Source: Lineus longissimus
Taxonomy: Eukaryota > Nemertea > Pilidiophora > Heteronemertea > Lineidae
Direction of reading: 5' to 3'
Length of the DNA: 64,000 nucleotides
Assembly (NCBI RefSeq): GCF_910592395.1
Contig: NC_088326.1
Coordinates: 2,115,001-2,179,000, forward strand
In this document: one piece after another, positions 1-14,471 of the stretch
Layout of the letters: every line of letters starts with the position of its first letter
How positions within the stretch are numbered: the first letter of the stretch is position 1
The notes under the pieces: generated by a model
What the model saw: the letters and a program-made list of their open reading frames with translations, nothing else
What the model was told of the DNA's origin: nothing
The model's database searches: none
Made by a program: the position numbers and the translations under genes

Positions 1-379
1 GTCACCTAGGAGTGGGTGGGCTTGTCAAGACAATAAATGTGAACACGATACTGAATTTTCTTTGGGCTTTATAGCTAGTTTGATGACTTCTATCATCAAT
101 GTTCTGTCCATTAGTTCTTTCTTCATTCTTTTCTCGAACTGATATGGGCATAATCATTTTCTGTTCAGACTAATCCCCACAATCTAGTTATAACTTTTTC
201 CTCAAAAGTCCAATTTGGGACAAACCTATTTCTTTAATATTGAAACACCACCAAATCGTTTACCTTGCAACACATCTGTGGTGAAGATGATTTGTTGAAG
301 GAACATGAAGTACATGTAGTTTCATTGGTACACTTCACATGTACAGCACATGAAAATGCATTTTTGAAATATTTAAATC

Positions 380-392
380 GGGGGGGGGGGGG
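380..392 (+). repeat. Poly-G run (13 nt)
   Basis: There are thirteen consecutive G. Similar homopolymer G/C runs recur at 15333-15346, 27284-27299, 27561-27592 (interrupted C), 38297-38310, 40210-40221 and 41918-41930. Confidence 0.95.
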
Positions 393-999
393 TACCCTTA
401 AAATTCATAATGATGCCTTGTCTTAATTTCTCAACCCCATCAGTGCATTACACAATTGAAAATGTCCAAATTCAAACTCAATTTTCAAAATTATAAACGA
501 CAGAGTAGGCCATTCAGCGATCCCACTTCAATACAATCATAGCTCTTTACTGTGGAGAAAAATTAGGCTTGATATGGTAGAATCAAGACCTCATTACATC
601 ACTTGTTTAGTGAAAAGAACGATTATGAAGCAATCGCGCTAAAGAAGTGAAGAAATTAGAGTTTCTACTTCGTTCTCCAATGGGATTGGCCTTACGTATG
701 GCATGTTTAGGCTAACTTGTTCGTTCGGGCATGTGACTAAGTTAACTATGCTAAAGTATGGGTAATGTTCGCCACTAAATAATGACTGCCGACAAACCGA
801 GGGTGGGAATGCTTAACACGTCCCAAAGCAGGGAATCATGCACCGTAGTGTGGATAGGTTTGACAGAGAAAACCATGAGAAAGAAGTTAGAAATTCCAAG
901 CAGAAGCCATTAGACCGTCGGAACACAAACTCGAAAGATGACGACACTCATCTCCTGTTTAGGAGGAGTGAATGTGATCAAGAAGATTGATGCCTTGTG

Positions 1000-1072
1000 A
1001 CTTAGCTTAGGGCAATTAGTATCATACATTCTTGTCGCTTGCAGGCAAAAGATATTGGGTTCGATTCCCTTC
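1000..1072 (+). repeat. Degenerate tRNA-like (SINE head) sequence
   Basis: A pol III B-box-like GGGTTCGATTCCC sits at 1057-1069, preceded about 40 bp upstream by an A-box-like TAGCTTAGGGCAATTAGTA (1003-1021). The flanks do not form a tRNA acceptor stem, so this is not a working tRNA gene. A decayed tRNA-derived SINE head is the simplest reading. Confidence 0.4.
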
Positions 1073-4000
1073 AAGTGATAAGTCTTACTCTTCATTAATT
1101 TTTGTCATTAATTTTTTTTCACCTACAATTTTATTTTTGTCTAATTATGCTTTGCTTCGTCACAATATTACAATTACCATGGGGTTGGCAATGAATGAAT
1201 TTGACATTATTTAGGATTCTAATTCACAATGGATATTCTTCTAGTGTAGGATGAAACCAGAGGTCCGACGGCCAGGATAGAAAGAAAATGCAAGGTATCT
1301 TTAGGCAAGGTAACAGTGACGGGGTAAAACGGTGCCATATCTGAATAGCAGAAGAAGAAAGTGCACCTTAATTATAATGAGATAATTAGGTAATTAATAA
1401 ATAATGAAGTTAGTAAAGAACCAAGTCTTCCCATCATTTTACTAATTAGCCATATTTGTGACTGTGAGGAACCTGGGTGATCCTTTAAACATGTCTAGAA
1501 ATCGCTGAAGGTGTCTTGATGAGTATGACGATGAGGAGGCTTGAGAGTATATTTATGTATATCTACAACTGTGTCAGTACATAGGGCAATATGAGCTCTA
1601 ACTCGTAAGCTTGGGTGGCATAAAAGTTTTGAGCCATGTCATGATTTCCCTTGTGACAGATTAGCTTTTGGTACTTTAAGGGGACGCTTAGGCATGGTTG
1701 TGTGTAAACATGATGCATTCTCAGCTACTGGAGGTCATTCGAGTTCAAGGTTACAGGGATGTTTTCAAGGTCACTGGAAGTCAATCCAGGTTCAAGGTCA
1801 CAAATATGGCGGATCAGGGTATAGAGGTTGTTGACACTTACTACGGAAGGGTATCATTTCCTGTATTGCCCCTCCTTGGGCTTGAAAAGAAAGAAAATGG
1901 AAGCAAATTAAAGAAAGGTCAAGGTCATTGTAGATATATCACGTGTCACGTCTACGTCATCAAAACTACGTCATTTCCGGTTCGAACGCTCGCTCAACGA
2001 GGTAAAGAGAAAGTTTAAGTTTGGCTGAATTACTCACGAGAAGAACTATTGCAGAAAAAGTCTGATTTAAGATGGAGTCTCAAAAGTCGGATCTTCTCGC
2101 CTACTTAGTGTTGACACTACTTCATTTACCTCGTTCAACCGCATTAAACCTATGACGTCACATATCACTTCATGCAGGTTTCATATCCGTCATGCGCTGT
2201 GCAGACAGAGGAAGGATCCATTGCATTACGTTGGTTCATAGTCACATTTACACATGCACGCACTCCAATGGGGTATGGGACACAGTTTTACTCGTCATGG
2301 AAGCGGGACTGTGATTGGTCAGTTCCTCGAACATTCTGTCCGAGGCTGTTTCTGACGTCTGCAAATAACCTACATTTACAGTATTTGGTGCAATATCTAC
2401 TCCTCGATAACTCAATGTAATCAAAGGGCATGGGCTTTGACGAGTTTGTCGATGACAAAAAAAAATTTTGATTTCGTAAATCTGTAACTTATCCACATGC
2501 ACCGAAACCACCAAAGACGTCCCGCCACCAGGGTTGATAGGCACATGCAGGTTTGGCGCCCCATGTGTCAGAAAAGGTAAACGATCAATTCATCCATCAA
2601 CAACATGCCATACACCAAAACCAGGTCAATCTCGCCCTTAAAATGTGGTTCGACTTTCTTCAAATGGACAGGAAGGAAATGTGAATTTGTGATCGGGGCA
2701 GATTTTTTATATATATCAATTTGGCTGAAATTGACCTGACTTCTGTGCTCAACCATCTCCATGCAGTTTTCATCAGTCAACTAGCTAACACTAAGGCAAT
2801 CAACATTATTGTCCACCGCGTTTTTTCTTTATATTTGGGCTGACATTATTATCATATTCAATGAGAAATAATCAACCCATTTTGAAATTGATCACTGAGA
2901 GTGCATTTTTATTCCTGGGAGAGGGGAAGTTTTTTTTGTTTGAGGTTGTCTTTTGACTCAAATTATATTCTGTACATGTACATGAACAGACAGAAAAAAC
3001 GTGCCGTTCATTATCATTTAAAATGTATGCAAATAAGCTTGCTTACACATTTGCATATTAAACGAGGTGGTCAACTTTTGCTAGTTCGCCCTACTGAGAG
3101 ACATGCATTGTACACTATTGTCTGTCCGATCCCTCCCCGCTCTTAATATAATAATTATGACCTCTCGATGAACATTCTAGGCGCATTTACGTAACCAAAG
3201 ACATGTGTAAAATATTGATAACCATCCTTTCTTGAGGCATTATAAAATTCATGGATTCAATGCTGAAATATGTGCATTACTAGTTACATGCACGTACATT
3301 GATATGTGCATTATCATGATTACTTGTAACAATGCTTGAAATCGTAATAATGTTATTGTAACGTGGTGTGCCCTGGTGGCTAGATTGCTCAGTGTGTGTG
3401 ATGATATGTTAGTGTTGGAAAACGAACACCGTCTCGTTTTGTCATATTCATGATGAAAACTAAGTGAACGCATACCACCCGTGATATTCACATAATGGGT
3501 GACTAAAGTTGCCTTGAAGGTTTCTATGCTCTGAGTTTTTTATCTTCATTATTTTGAGAACCTGCAAATCAAAAAATGTTTTCGCTATGCATGTGCAGAC
3601 ACGACGAACCCAGTTTCCTGTTCTGGATATGTATAAGATGTCACTACTGTGCCAAATCTATATTGTTCCTTGAAAATAATATTTGTCCATTAGCTACAAA
3701 TGTAGCATTTTAAGCCATAAAAAGACGGTCTTTGTTTTTGATAGTCTTGGAAGTATTTTAAACTGCGTCAATTGACCATGTAATGTTGTGATATATTTGG
3801 TGTTGAAATTTGCGTTAGTTGGGAGTACTTCCACCAAAATGAATGGGGGACAAAAATATCATTCTCGCCACACGCCACAGGAAAGATGCCACAAATACCA
3901 TTATTCCATAGGACAATAACATCCGATTATAACCGGATATGACATCATATAGAAGCTACATCTTTTCACGTACGCATGCGCCTTCACCAACACTTTTAAT

Positions 4001-7000
4001 GGCTGACAATAACACAACATGGACCCTTCAATACGGGTATATGCAACAATCAAAAGGAAATTTCAATGATTTGTGAAGATATTCCAATGTAGGCATTTTG
4101 AAATTTGGAGAGATTTGATTATCGAAAAATCATTCGAAGGAAAATGGTAAAGACATTGAAAGTAATTCTCTAACTTTTCTCCACATATTTGAGGCATCTT
4201 ATCAATCTATCGGGTGAGTAACCGAGAATCATTCCAAAAGCAGAAGAAAACAGTGTCAGAAACCTGCTGACGGTCAACAATTTCTTCAGGGGTTTTTCTC
4301 ATTCAAGATGGCCGACCAGTTGTTCAACTTTGAGGTAGAAAGTTGTAAAACCTCGGCCTTGGTGTAGTGAGATGGTTCCAGCAACTTGTTGCAGCTTCAC
4401 AGGGGTGTTTTACACCAATGAATTGACACAATCTCTGGCATTTACGCAATACGTCCCTGTCAAGCTGTTTATCGGAAATGGTTCAATTCAAGGTGGCCAT
4501 CGCCATAAGTCGTCCGAGGCTAGACACGACGTGTGAACCATCTGCATCCTCCGAGCTAGTGCAGAGACTCCGAACTGAGTTTATGAATGCAAAATGAACC
4601 TAAAAATCTGATCAAATTTTTTCGAAAAAAAGGTATGAATTGATTCTCGGCTAAAGACCTACGCCGCTCGTATACATTGTTTTTATCTGTTACACAAGGA
4701 GGCAAAAATGAACTTTGCCGCTTCACAGTAACCAGCTGGCACTCATGTCAACACGATCAAAATAAACAAAAGGATTAATCATCTACATCAGTGTACACAA
4801 CAGGAATGTTGAAACATATATTCACTGATTATTTTCATAATTGAAAAATCTTAAATTCTAGATTCTAAATTTCAAATTTGTAACGAGCGGCTTAGGCCTC
4901 AAACACGTTAAAGGCAGGTCATGCAAAAACTCCCCTCCAAAATGCTGGTTAGTAATAAATACCAACTGAAGGGTCCTCAACCGGTTTGCTCTGACGTCAT
5001 GATTCGCCATCTCAATGTCATGAGTTTTAAAAAGATGAACATTATGTACAGTCATCCTTCTGAAAGCTTTACCAGGCCCGACTTGGGCCACATTTAAACA
5101 AACTTTATGCTTTTGATCTGATTCGAGATTGTTTTGAAAATTGTATCGCATCGATTTGCACTAATCTCTCAACTAATTAATGGCATTATGAGATGAATAA
5201 TGACGTCACTGAGCTCAAATATCCGAAAAGGAAAATTAGTTGCCATATTATAAGCTCATGGGTTGACAAATACAATGTCATTCGAAATAGAGTACACGAT
5301 GATGTACTATCAACGCGTACACAATTATGCACCTTCAATATGTAAGTTCACTGTCATGTAAAGGTGTACGTTAACATTCTTACTCAAACTGAGAAAGGTA
5401 AGAAAGAAGAGAGGGCATGTACCAGTTTTTTTCAAGACAAATATCCGATAAAATTTTCTTTAATATTTTTTTATCAAGAAATACCAGTAACACGCTGCTA
5501 AAACAAATTAAGACGCTCCGACTGAACCACGTGTCTCATTTAATCAGCGATTAAAAACAGCAAAATATGGAACAAAAAAAATCCAAAAAAAAGTTTAAAA
5601 AAGCAGGTGTAGGCCGGAAACTAATCGAAATAAACATGACTAAATTTTATTTCATTTGACCTACTTCGGTGTCAGGAATAATGCATTTTCATCCAATTGT
5701 TTCCTTCATTGAAAAACAACGACATAAACCGTATGAAACATGCACAAAAACCCATTTTAAAAAATCATCCGCGTTGTCTCCGAGATAACGCGAGGGTCTA
5801 TCTCTTCGCATGCGCAGCGCAGGTCTTGCAGCTTTTTCCTGTGAGAAGGCCTGACCATGCGCAGAGACATACCATGAAAGTGAAGGGTAAAACTAAAACC
5901 TGGAATAAATAAAACCAATCACATCTTTGGTGACGTCATCAGTTCTTGAGGAGATCTGATATTAGACATCGTGAATAGCAGCTTAGAGTAACAGCGAAAG
6001 ATGAGAAGCACCGTGGATGAAATCCCAAGGCTTTATTTTATGTTAACTACAACAACGGTTGTACATAAGTCAAGGATAACTCGCGAAACGAAAAATCAAC
6101 AAATTGCTATCTACATAAAGACAGTTGATATGCAATTTTGTAATCAAATATCCATCCTCCGACGATTTAGAATTTTGCAGAATTGACATTGCATTGACAG
6201 TTTTACTGACTTTTATATGTTAAATCTATTGTAAGATAGGCTTATGCTCAATATTGTAACTTAAGAAACGACCTATTTTGCACATAGGTCGTGCTGGCTC
6301 TGACCCCATATGTCCTTCACATTTTCGACTCATAATCCATAAGCTATGTTCAGTCGGATTGAAGTCTAAACCCGATGCAAAAAGGCCTTGAAATTCACAT
6401 GGTGCTTCTCAGTCAAAAAGAATTGAGGAATCTCGTGCCCGGTGATTAGAGTCTAACACCTAATGATATTCCTGATTTTATATATACCTCTACCAATATA
6501 AAAAGTGTTTCCTGGAAAAGCACGTTGTTATTACGTCATTAAGCCGTCATCAATATTTGAAAATTGAAATGTAAATAAACATGTATACACGACGTGTCCG
6601 GAAATAGACACAAAAAAATCCGACAACTGAATCTACGCTCACAACATCTATATTAGATTTTAAAATGGAATAAGAAGAAGGAGAGTTTGTTTTACAAAAA
6701 AATAGGGAAATTACATGTTTTTATTTCACCATCAACTTTTGTTTAAAAATTTAGTTTAGCTAATTTGAAATTTGGAGCTACTCTCCTTTTTTGGCCATTA
6801 ATACTAGTGTTGCTCTCAATGGCTAAATGTTCCGGCAATGGTGTTTCACTAAGAGAAGGAAGAACACTCCCGTGATTGTTTAAAACCCTCACAGTACGCA
6901 TATTTCTCTCAACTACGAAATATGAGTAAAACGATCGGGAAAAGTAAAACTCAAAAAGGGGCCACCAAAACATTCTGACTGACATCTTCGGATGAAAAAG

Positions 7001-10000
7001 GGTTAACTTTTTACACCTAAACTAGCATTTACCTAGAATAATCGAGGTTCCAAGTTTGATAGAGTCTAATGCAATATAGAAACATCATGAATATTTAGTA
7101 GATAGCAAAATGATTACGTATTACACGGTCTTAGAAATGATGTCATCAGAACATGTGCAAACGTCATAGCTTTACGCGTGTTAGAGAATTTGTATTGGGC
7201 CAGCTGCAGGGACATTTTAGATGTATGTATTCATGATCGCTCATCATAAACTGTGTCGTTGTTTAGAGTTATAAAGAGCACTGCATAAACGCTGTTTAAC
7301 AAATGTGTTATATGTCATTTATTCCATTAAGTACTGGTTGATGCAAGTGTAAACAACACTTTAAGAAGCAGGTCTGTTAACATGACAAGTAATATTACAA
7401 TGTCATGTATGTATGGAAAATGCTGTGCGTCTTTTCTGAATGGGGAAACAAGGCGATTCTTTCAATAGATATCTGTGCCATCTTATCTCGAGCGGCAGCA
7501 AGATATCATTTGACCCGAAACGCTTAAATAAATTGATAAGTGGCGCGTTAATGTCAATGTACGACATGTAAGTACAGTATTGACATGACTGAGGTATCTC
7601 ATAATCTCGCGAGAGTTGTAAGAATCAAAGCGAGAGCCTTATTTGGAAAAATATCGATGATATCTACTCCAGTAGCGATGACGAGTCATACGGATCAACT
7701 ATCACAAAGCGGTATTGCCAATAACTAAAGGTCGCAAAAGTATCGCAAATACTAGGAGGTCGCTTTTTCTACAAGACAACAAAGCTGATACATAAGGTTA
7801 TAATAATATATTTTCAAATGTCTTGGAATGCGCGACTTTTCAAGACGTGGCCTCCCACGCAGAATGAAACATTTCATCTTTTCCGTGCAAAATAAAGGTC
7901 AAAGTTAAAGGTTGTTGGCAAGGTGACTTGAATCAAGAATGGGAACGCGCACTTCATGAGACAGATACTAATGCCACCAAAAATAACTCTGTCCGACGAG
8001 CTGTTTTAATAAAAGGCGAGACAGTCGTCGTCTTTTAGTTGCTGTATAAGAACAGATGTTATAAAATGGATTTAGGCCCTTGAAAATATGCCAGGAAACG
8101 ATAATCTATGGCCATTGACGTCATGTACTTATGCCGCAATCCACCTTAATCCGTGATCAAGTGTATAGTGGAGGACACTTTTCTGACAGTCCTGTCACTA
8201 CCTGATACACATGTATAATCTGTAAATGACTGGCGCCAATTTTCCAATTAAATTTTGAAATACCAGTGGGGCATCTTTTTTGCAACACCTTGTATGCCAC
8301 AAAGTGGTCTGACTCGTCCAACCGGAACTGAGCATGAAATATCAATCGATTAGTAAACAGTGGAGCCGCCATTAACTGCTCTACCGTGCAGAATGAATAA
8401 TTTGTTGACATTTGTATACTAATGAAATTGCCAAAGCAGACGACTGTGTTCAGACTGATTTGCAAAATAATGGAAATGAATAGCTGGGTGATATAGCGAC
8501 TAGATGCGGTCAATATTGGTAGATGATCCCGTGGTTTGTCGCGCCAGGGAGATCCGTGATCTCGCCGTTTATCGCACCGACGAGATTTGCAGCAGAAGAG
8601 CATTGTTGACATTTAATCTTTGGTTTGTCATCTAATAATAACATCAGATGATTCGGTTACCGCAATATCAGCGCTACGATCAGAGCATTGTTTTCTGTTT
8701 ATCTCATCAAGCCATCTACTGTTAAGTTATTTAACAACGAAATCTCGTAATGGCGATATCTGACGAGATTTTCTAGAGCTGAGATTTCCTATACTGAAAT
8801 AAACAACCCTTTGGCTTCAAAATATCTAGTAAGAATGACAAAACAGTCCACTGATTTTTTTTGTGTGCTCACTCAGGTCACGCCAAGGCGACACCTGAAT
8901 CTCAAGAGATGAAGAAATGGCGAGATTTCAACGTCTGCACAAACAATGTTATTTCCTGAATTTGAGATGGCACTGCTAGAGTATTTCTCAACATACAATA
9001 TTCATTCGTGTTATTTCACAGGCGAATAGCACACCACTGGCAACGGCGTTTCTTTAGAAGTCTGGCGTCTCGTGGGCTTGGAGCAGAAGGTAGCTATGAC
9101 GACAGGGCTGCCAGGACTGGCAGGAGTTGATCGTTTAATAAATTATGCCATCTTGCTTGTGTTGTGATGTACACAAGGAATGCAGTACATGTAAGATCAT
9201 TTCTTATCATGAAGAATTGGTGCAGAATATTGCAAATTAGACGAGAAAATGACTTACTATAATTTCATAGCAACAATTTTACACTTTCTTCCTCTATTGC
9301 GTTAGCTTTCAGTTAGTGAGCGGTTGTGCGTTCCACTAGGCCGCAATTGGTGGTCGGTACAATTGGGAATTGGCTCACTGACTCAGTCTGAGGCATGAAG
9401 CAGTACATCTCAGGCTGACCATGTTTCCTATCCGGGTGGTGTCTTTCATTTCGCCACAAAGTACATTTTATGTCTGATTCAGCGTGGTAATCGAAATGAA
9501 GCGACTTCACAAAGCTCTCCAGCAATGTGTTCATGTCAGAATCATGAGCATTACAATGAAACACCACCAAAACAAATCATTTGGTGACAATCATATGTCC
9601 AAGTAACTTGCAAGGACATCTAAAATCGTCAACACGGTAGATGGTGAACATTCAAAATGGCGGCTGCCTGGAGGAGCAGACGACGTAGGCGTTGATAGGC
9701 GAGATGAGAGCGAGAGTCGATTGCAATGATGGCCAAAATCCGAACTCATCTTAAACTCACTGTAATACATATCCCCAGCTTCTCTGTTTAGAGCAGCAAT
9801 CTTCGCGTTGTCATGGCAACCAGAGACAGCTTGGTATTAACGGCAACAGGATGTGGAACGCGGGTGTTATACAGGGGGTAGTGTATTTAATAAGTGAAAA
9901 CGGATCTCAACGACTGGATTGAGGGGATCCATGAGAGCTCAGAGGTCGCTCAGCAATTGTCAGCAGATTTTTAAATATTGTCATCAACCAGCGCGGATGT

Positions 10001-11593
10001 CATAAAAAGATCGCTTTGGGGCATGTCGTAATCGTCACGGTGTCAGCGGAAGCGTTAGGAATCTTAATAGCTTTGAGGATAAATTATTTAATTAGCTCGG
10101 TGAGATTATTAGGAGTACAGAGGTCCCTATGGTCTTCGGAAAATCGAAAATGTAATTTTGTCATGGACTGTAAGTAATCATTTAAGGCTGAAATGCCGAT
10201 AATTACCACTGTACAAGCCGAGGATGTCATGTGTGCTGTGTGAATTACTGTGTTATGCCTATAGTTTGAACTCTAATGAGGTGAACGTACGTGGCAATAT
10301 CTACACACAAATTGGTGAGGTATTGTAGAAACGTATATGTGACGTTTTTAGTATGTTTGTATGTGACGTAACACTGACCATCGAATAGTGATACCAAGCG
10401 ACGTTCAACAATTTTAGGACTGAGGGCGGGGGGGCGATTTTGCCAATCATTTGCAAAAGAGACTTATTTTGGAATTTTAAGTTGCAAAACTAAGCTATAC
10501 ATGAATATTTTGGAGACATCGGAGCGCAATTTTTCGTGTTTTTTTCCTTCTAAACCCTCAGTCCTGTCTGATCGTACAATGACATATATTATTCACATAG
10601 ATCTACGCTGACACTGAAACATAGATTGATAGCCTACCGCTATTACGTTTAAAGCCTGTTTGTGGGTTAGAAGCATACAAAAAGTATCATAGGGAGGGAG
10701 GTCATCTGGAGCTTGTGGCTACATCTCAGATACACCTAAACAAAAGGTGTTTACATATTAACTTACTCACTGGCCAATCACACTACACTCTGGTGCACAC
10801 ATATTTCAGTGACGTCTACACATGATTATGGTTTTGGCCAATGGAATCTCATCACAGTACACATATTCTGATGATGTAATACAACTTAAACGAATTCGTC
10901 TCTTTCTGTTCTAAAAAAAACGGGCTGGCCATTTCGATCAAAATCATCTCCTTAATTTTGAAGACGATATAAATGGTATGACTCGGCGCTTTCAAGTTAC
11001 TTTAGATTTTTTTGACAAGGGGAATTGTAAGGAGATATCTTAGTGGAGGATTGCAGGAAAACGAATGAACTCTGTAAGTCAGGGTGAACATCGGGCAATG
11101 CATCACATAATCTGGGCAGTTAGGGAACACTAGGTCCACATATTCTGATGACGTTTAATGGGGGATACACACCTATCGATATTGTTATTTTTACATTTAT
11201 ACACCAAAGGTCAAATATACATTTCAAGTGAAGAGAAAACGGTAATTTTAAGAAGAAGATATGTAGAAGAAAAGATGTAAATCGGCCGTCTCGAGAAGAC
11301 ATTCATACGATTTGTTGGTGATGTAATACACATGCCCTGATGACGTTTTCGACACTTTTAGAATCAACATGAAGAGACTATGCGTCTGTGTAATTTGCAT
11401 ACAAATATATATGACGCTTTGAACGAGAACTGGAATTACATGTACATATGTATTACGTTGTGCAAAATTGGTGACGTTTTGCATGGACTTTGTGCTGTTC
11501 AAAACAAGAGTTGCAACTTTTGTAAATTTGCATATTTAACAGTTTCAAAAGCAGAATTAAAATATATAAAAGCAGTGAAAGAGACATACGTAC

Positions 11594-12503
11594 CTATTCG
11601 ATTGAGTTTACTATCTAGAGCTCCTGGGTGGTTATGTTTAATAGCGTTCATACGACGATTCTGTCCGGGGTTGCCCATGTTACTCCGTATTGGGGGATTC
11701 TTAGGCCTGACGGCCTCGACAGGTAACACTCGTCGTCTCTTTTTAGGAAGCTTCGATCTTGCTTGAGTATGAGAGTAGAACATTGCAAAGTTCGAAACAA
11801 TAACAGGAACGGGTAAGGCAATAGTTAGTACTCCTAGTAATGCACAGAGCGCCCCCACGAACATCCCCACGTAGGTTTTCGGCGTCATATCTCCGTAGCC
11901 CACCGTGGTCATCGTCACTATCGCCCACCACAGCCCCACTGGAATACTATTGAAATCATTTTCCGGGTTATACTGCGTACGCTCTGCGTAGAATATTAAG
12001 GCGGCAAATACAACTATACCGAGAATAAGAAAAAATATGAGAAGTGATAATTCCCGCGCACTCGCTTTGAATGTGTGGATTAATATTTTTAGACCTGCTG
12101 AATGACGTGTCAATTTAAACAGTCGCATGATTCGAATTATGCTAAAAAATTCTAAAATGTCGTTCTCCTTTTTTAAGCTCGTCAGTAGGAAATCTAAATA
12201 GAAGGATAAAGTGGCAACAAAGTCTATAATATTCACTGGAGCCTTTATGAATTCAACTTTACTTGGCGTTACTATGAATCGGATGATAATTTCGAAGGTA
12301 AACCACGCATTGCAGGCGCACTCTATGAAGAAGAACGCTTGATGGGGTTCCGTTTTCTTTTTGTCAAATGTCCAAGAATGATTTCCATCTCCTATATCTA
12401 CTGTGATATTTCTGATAACAGGGACGCGCATGTCCGGATGTGTCTTGAGGCAGAAAGATAAGATGGACACCACGATGAAGAATACTGACACAACGGCTAT
12501 AAC
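11594..12503 (-). CDS. Shaw: Shaw-type (Kv3) voltage-gated K+ channel, S1-S6 and pore coding exon
   Basis: The exon opens after acceptor TCGTTGCAG (AG at 12505-12504) and continues phase 0 from the T1 exon. It encodes residues 178-480 of the joined protein: S1 (about 178-196), an extracellular loop with two N-glycosylation sequons (N209, N218), S2 with acidic E238 and E248, S3 with D271, S4, S5 (about 329-350), the pore with selectivity filter TVGYG at 377-381, and S6 with the PVP gate hinge at 408-410, followed by a basic [10 protein letters not shown] segment. S4 reads [17 protein letters not shown]: aligned to Shaker, R1 is Glu and R2 is Ser, leaving R301, R304, K307 and R310. This is the known Drosophila Shaw pattern, linked to shallow voltage dependence. 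The exon ends at AATAG|GTACGT in phase 1, so at least one more C-terminal exon exists downstream. The product is a plasma-membrane K+ channel subunit that should form tetramers. Confidence 0.97.
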
Positions 12504-12505
12504 CT

Positions 12506-14471
12506 GCAACGAGAAAGAACGAGAAATGACGTGAGTCAGCGGCCATGATGAAAAAGGAAGACTTTCGATGATGCTGCAAAAGAGCTTGTAGAGGCAGCAT
12601 ATACAATTAGTTTACTCTTCGTGGTTACTGATATTGAACCAACTCTTCAGTCGAAAGCAAAACCTCGCAGACCAAAACACACCGCAAACAAATGAACTTG
12701 AAAGCGCCAAAACAACACTTTAAAACCAAACTCTCGCAAACTAACTGATGAGGACACAACTACACTCATGTCAAATGCGTAGTAGGAAAGTGTAAAGACA
12801 TTCGGTTCTTTTTTTGTTTTTGGGTGATGGAGCTGCGAACATCTTCCAGTTACCATTTAGCGCCATCTACAGTGAAGCTCCATTGCGGTTTTGGTAAAAC
12901 TACCGGATTTGACCAAGCTCACGTAACTTAACCAAGGTAAATTTCAACTTTTCGACAAGATGGTGCATAATTGAGAAAAATTACGACACCTATTGCAAAA
13001 CAGTCTTCAGAAATTGAAACATGCCATGAAACTAGCTTAATGATAGATTTTAGAGATTGTAGCAGCAAGACATGTAGTGTAGCGGTGACTTCCAAGTTTT
13101 CTGAGATATTTCATCAAAACTCGTAACAAAATATTGTGCACATCGTGTTTTAAAGCACTCAAATATCTTCTCTCCGATGCGAAAAACGTGAGTTTCGTGA
13201 GTAGAAAATCGCACAAAAAGGCCATACCCAGATACCAACTCAGGCACGGTGCTTAGTTTGCACCATATCCGAGGATCTTACCCTTGATTGCGATTTACTA
13301 CCGAAGAGGAACATGCAGTTTGAATCAGAATGCATGCGCTGCGAGTGTTTGACTTTTCCACGGGAAGTGATGACGTTCTCAACCAAAAAGTTCAAACACT
13401 CTGCAGTGCCACCTGGAATGGGTCAAACTGCACGTTCCTCATTTTTAATCAAAAGGCACAGAAGAAAATGCACGCTGTTTTGTGAATGGTGATTGAAATC
13501 CAAAACGAGTCATACTTGTGCTGGTTCCATTTTCTGAAACGAGAGTGAGCAGACGACGATGAGGAGGCACACGCATGCGCAAAACACGCCCGAAATGAAC
13601 ATGATGAAAGAGGTAATGAATTAAGTGAGTGACCTCTGGAGTTGAAATGAGCATCGTGGGATTGTGGTACACATCATTCAAAAGAAAAATGCATTTCCTA
13701 TCAAATAATGAAAAAAAGGACTAACATATGCCAAAAAATTATAGGAATTTTTCCTACACACACTGAGCATACGAATATTTAGTATTCCCAAAGGCGAACC
13801 ATCAGGATTCTCGTGAGCTAGAAATTGCTTCGGAAGGAAGTAGCCACCGGAAATATGCTCGGTAATTTCTCTATTTAATGCAATTTTAATGGCGGCCAAT
13901 TACCAATGGCAAAAACGATTGGAAAATTGCAACGTAGTATTTCCCGTTTGAAGAAACGATGGTTACTTGAAAGTCGTTCAAATTGATAAGATAAAAGTTT
14001 TCAGTGTAAGTATTTTTGATTCTGATCATGTAGAGAAATTGTGAAGTAGTAAACTGTACGTGAGTGACATGATTGAACATGATAAAGGATGGTATTGCAC
14101 GATCACAATCTCCTTGCATCGCAGGGTAGCATTTTCGACAGAAAAAGTACTCTGTGCGGTGCAAATGAATCTCAATAACGACCATGATAACTGCAGCAAC
14201 CACTATATCCAAAATGTATTTGTATTCACAAAATTTCTACTCGATATTGGAAAGAGATAAATACGCCATCCATCCTTCAACCGATACCAAATTATCGGCA
14301 GGAAAATCAAGGGGTATTCATCATGGGACTGCCATCGATAAGGCCCCATCCATCATCAGGCTGCTTCCCCCATGTCCCCGTCTGTTAAGAAACTGAAATG
14401 CTGGAGACCTGCACAATATGCGGAGCTCTGATAACCTTACAGAGCAGTCCCGTACGCGCCATGGCCATGAT
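12506..14471. other. Intronic stretch next to the Shaw S1-S6 exon
   Basis: I see no supported gene or recognisable repeat here. Short open frames on both strands have no domain content. Confidence 0.6.

Larger units (their letters stand above)
1..11593. other. Region 3' of the last recognised Shaw exon, no identified gene
   Basis: The missing C-terminal Shaw exon may lie here. It must follow an acceptor and continue in phase 1 after a split Gly or other G-starting codon, but I found no convincing candidate. A frame at 9313-9570 (minus) has a coding-like look but no usable acceptor in front of it. Other content: a poly-G run at 380-392, a degenerate tRNA-like block near 1000-1072, and five TGACGTCA palindromes at 2153, 4992, 5201, 5931 and 8116. 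Confidence 0.6.

Noticed and set aside
8157-8612. Minus-strand open frame of 151 codons
   Set aside because: It has no recognisable domain or flanking splice logic. One or two frames this long are expected by chance in 64 kb of A+T-rich DNA.
9313-9570. Candidate C-terminal Shaw exon
   Set aside because: The codon pattern looks plausible and the strand is right, but there is no acceptor in front of the open part and no family similarity.
11499-11593. Extension of the Shaw frame beyond 11594
   Set aside because: The frame stays open past the donor ([12 protein letters not shown]...), but the GTACGT donor and the loss of family similarity mark it as intron.
11380-11766. Plus-strand open frame of 128 codons
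   Set aside because: It overlaps the Shaw S1-S6 exon and its donor on the opposite strand. It is a shadow of that exon.
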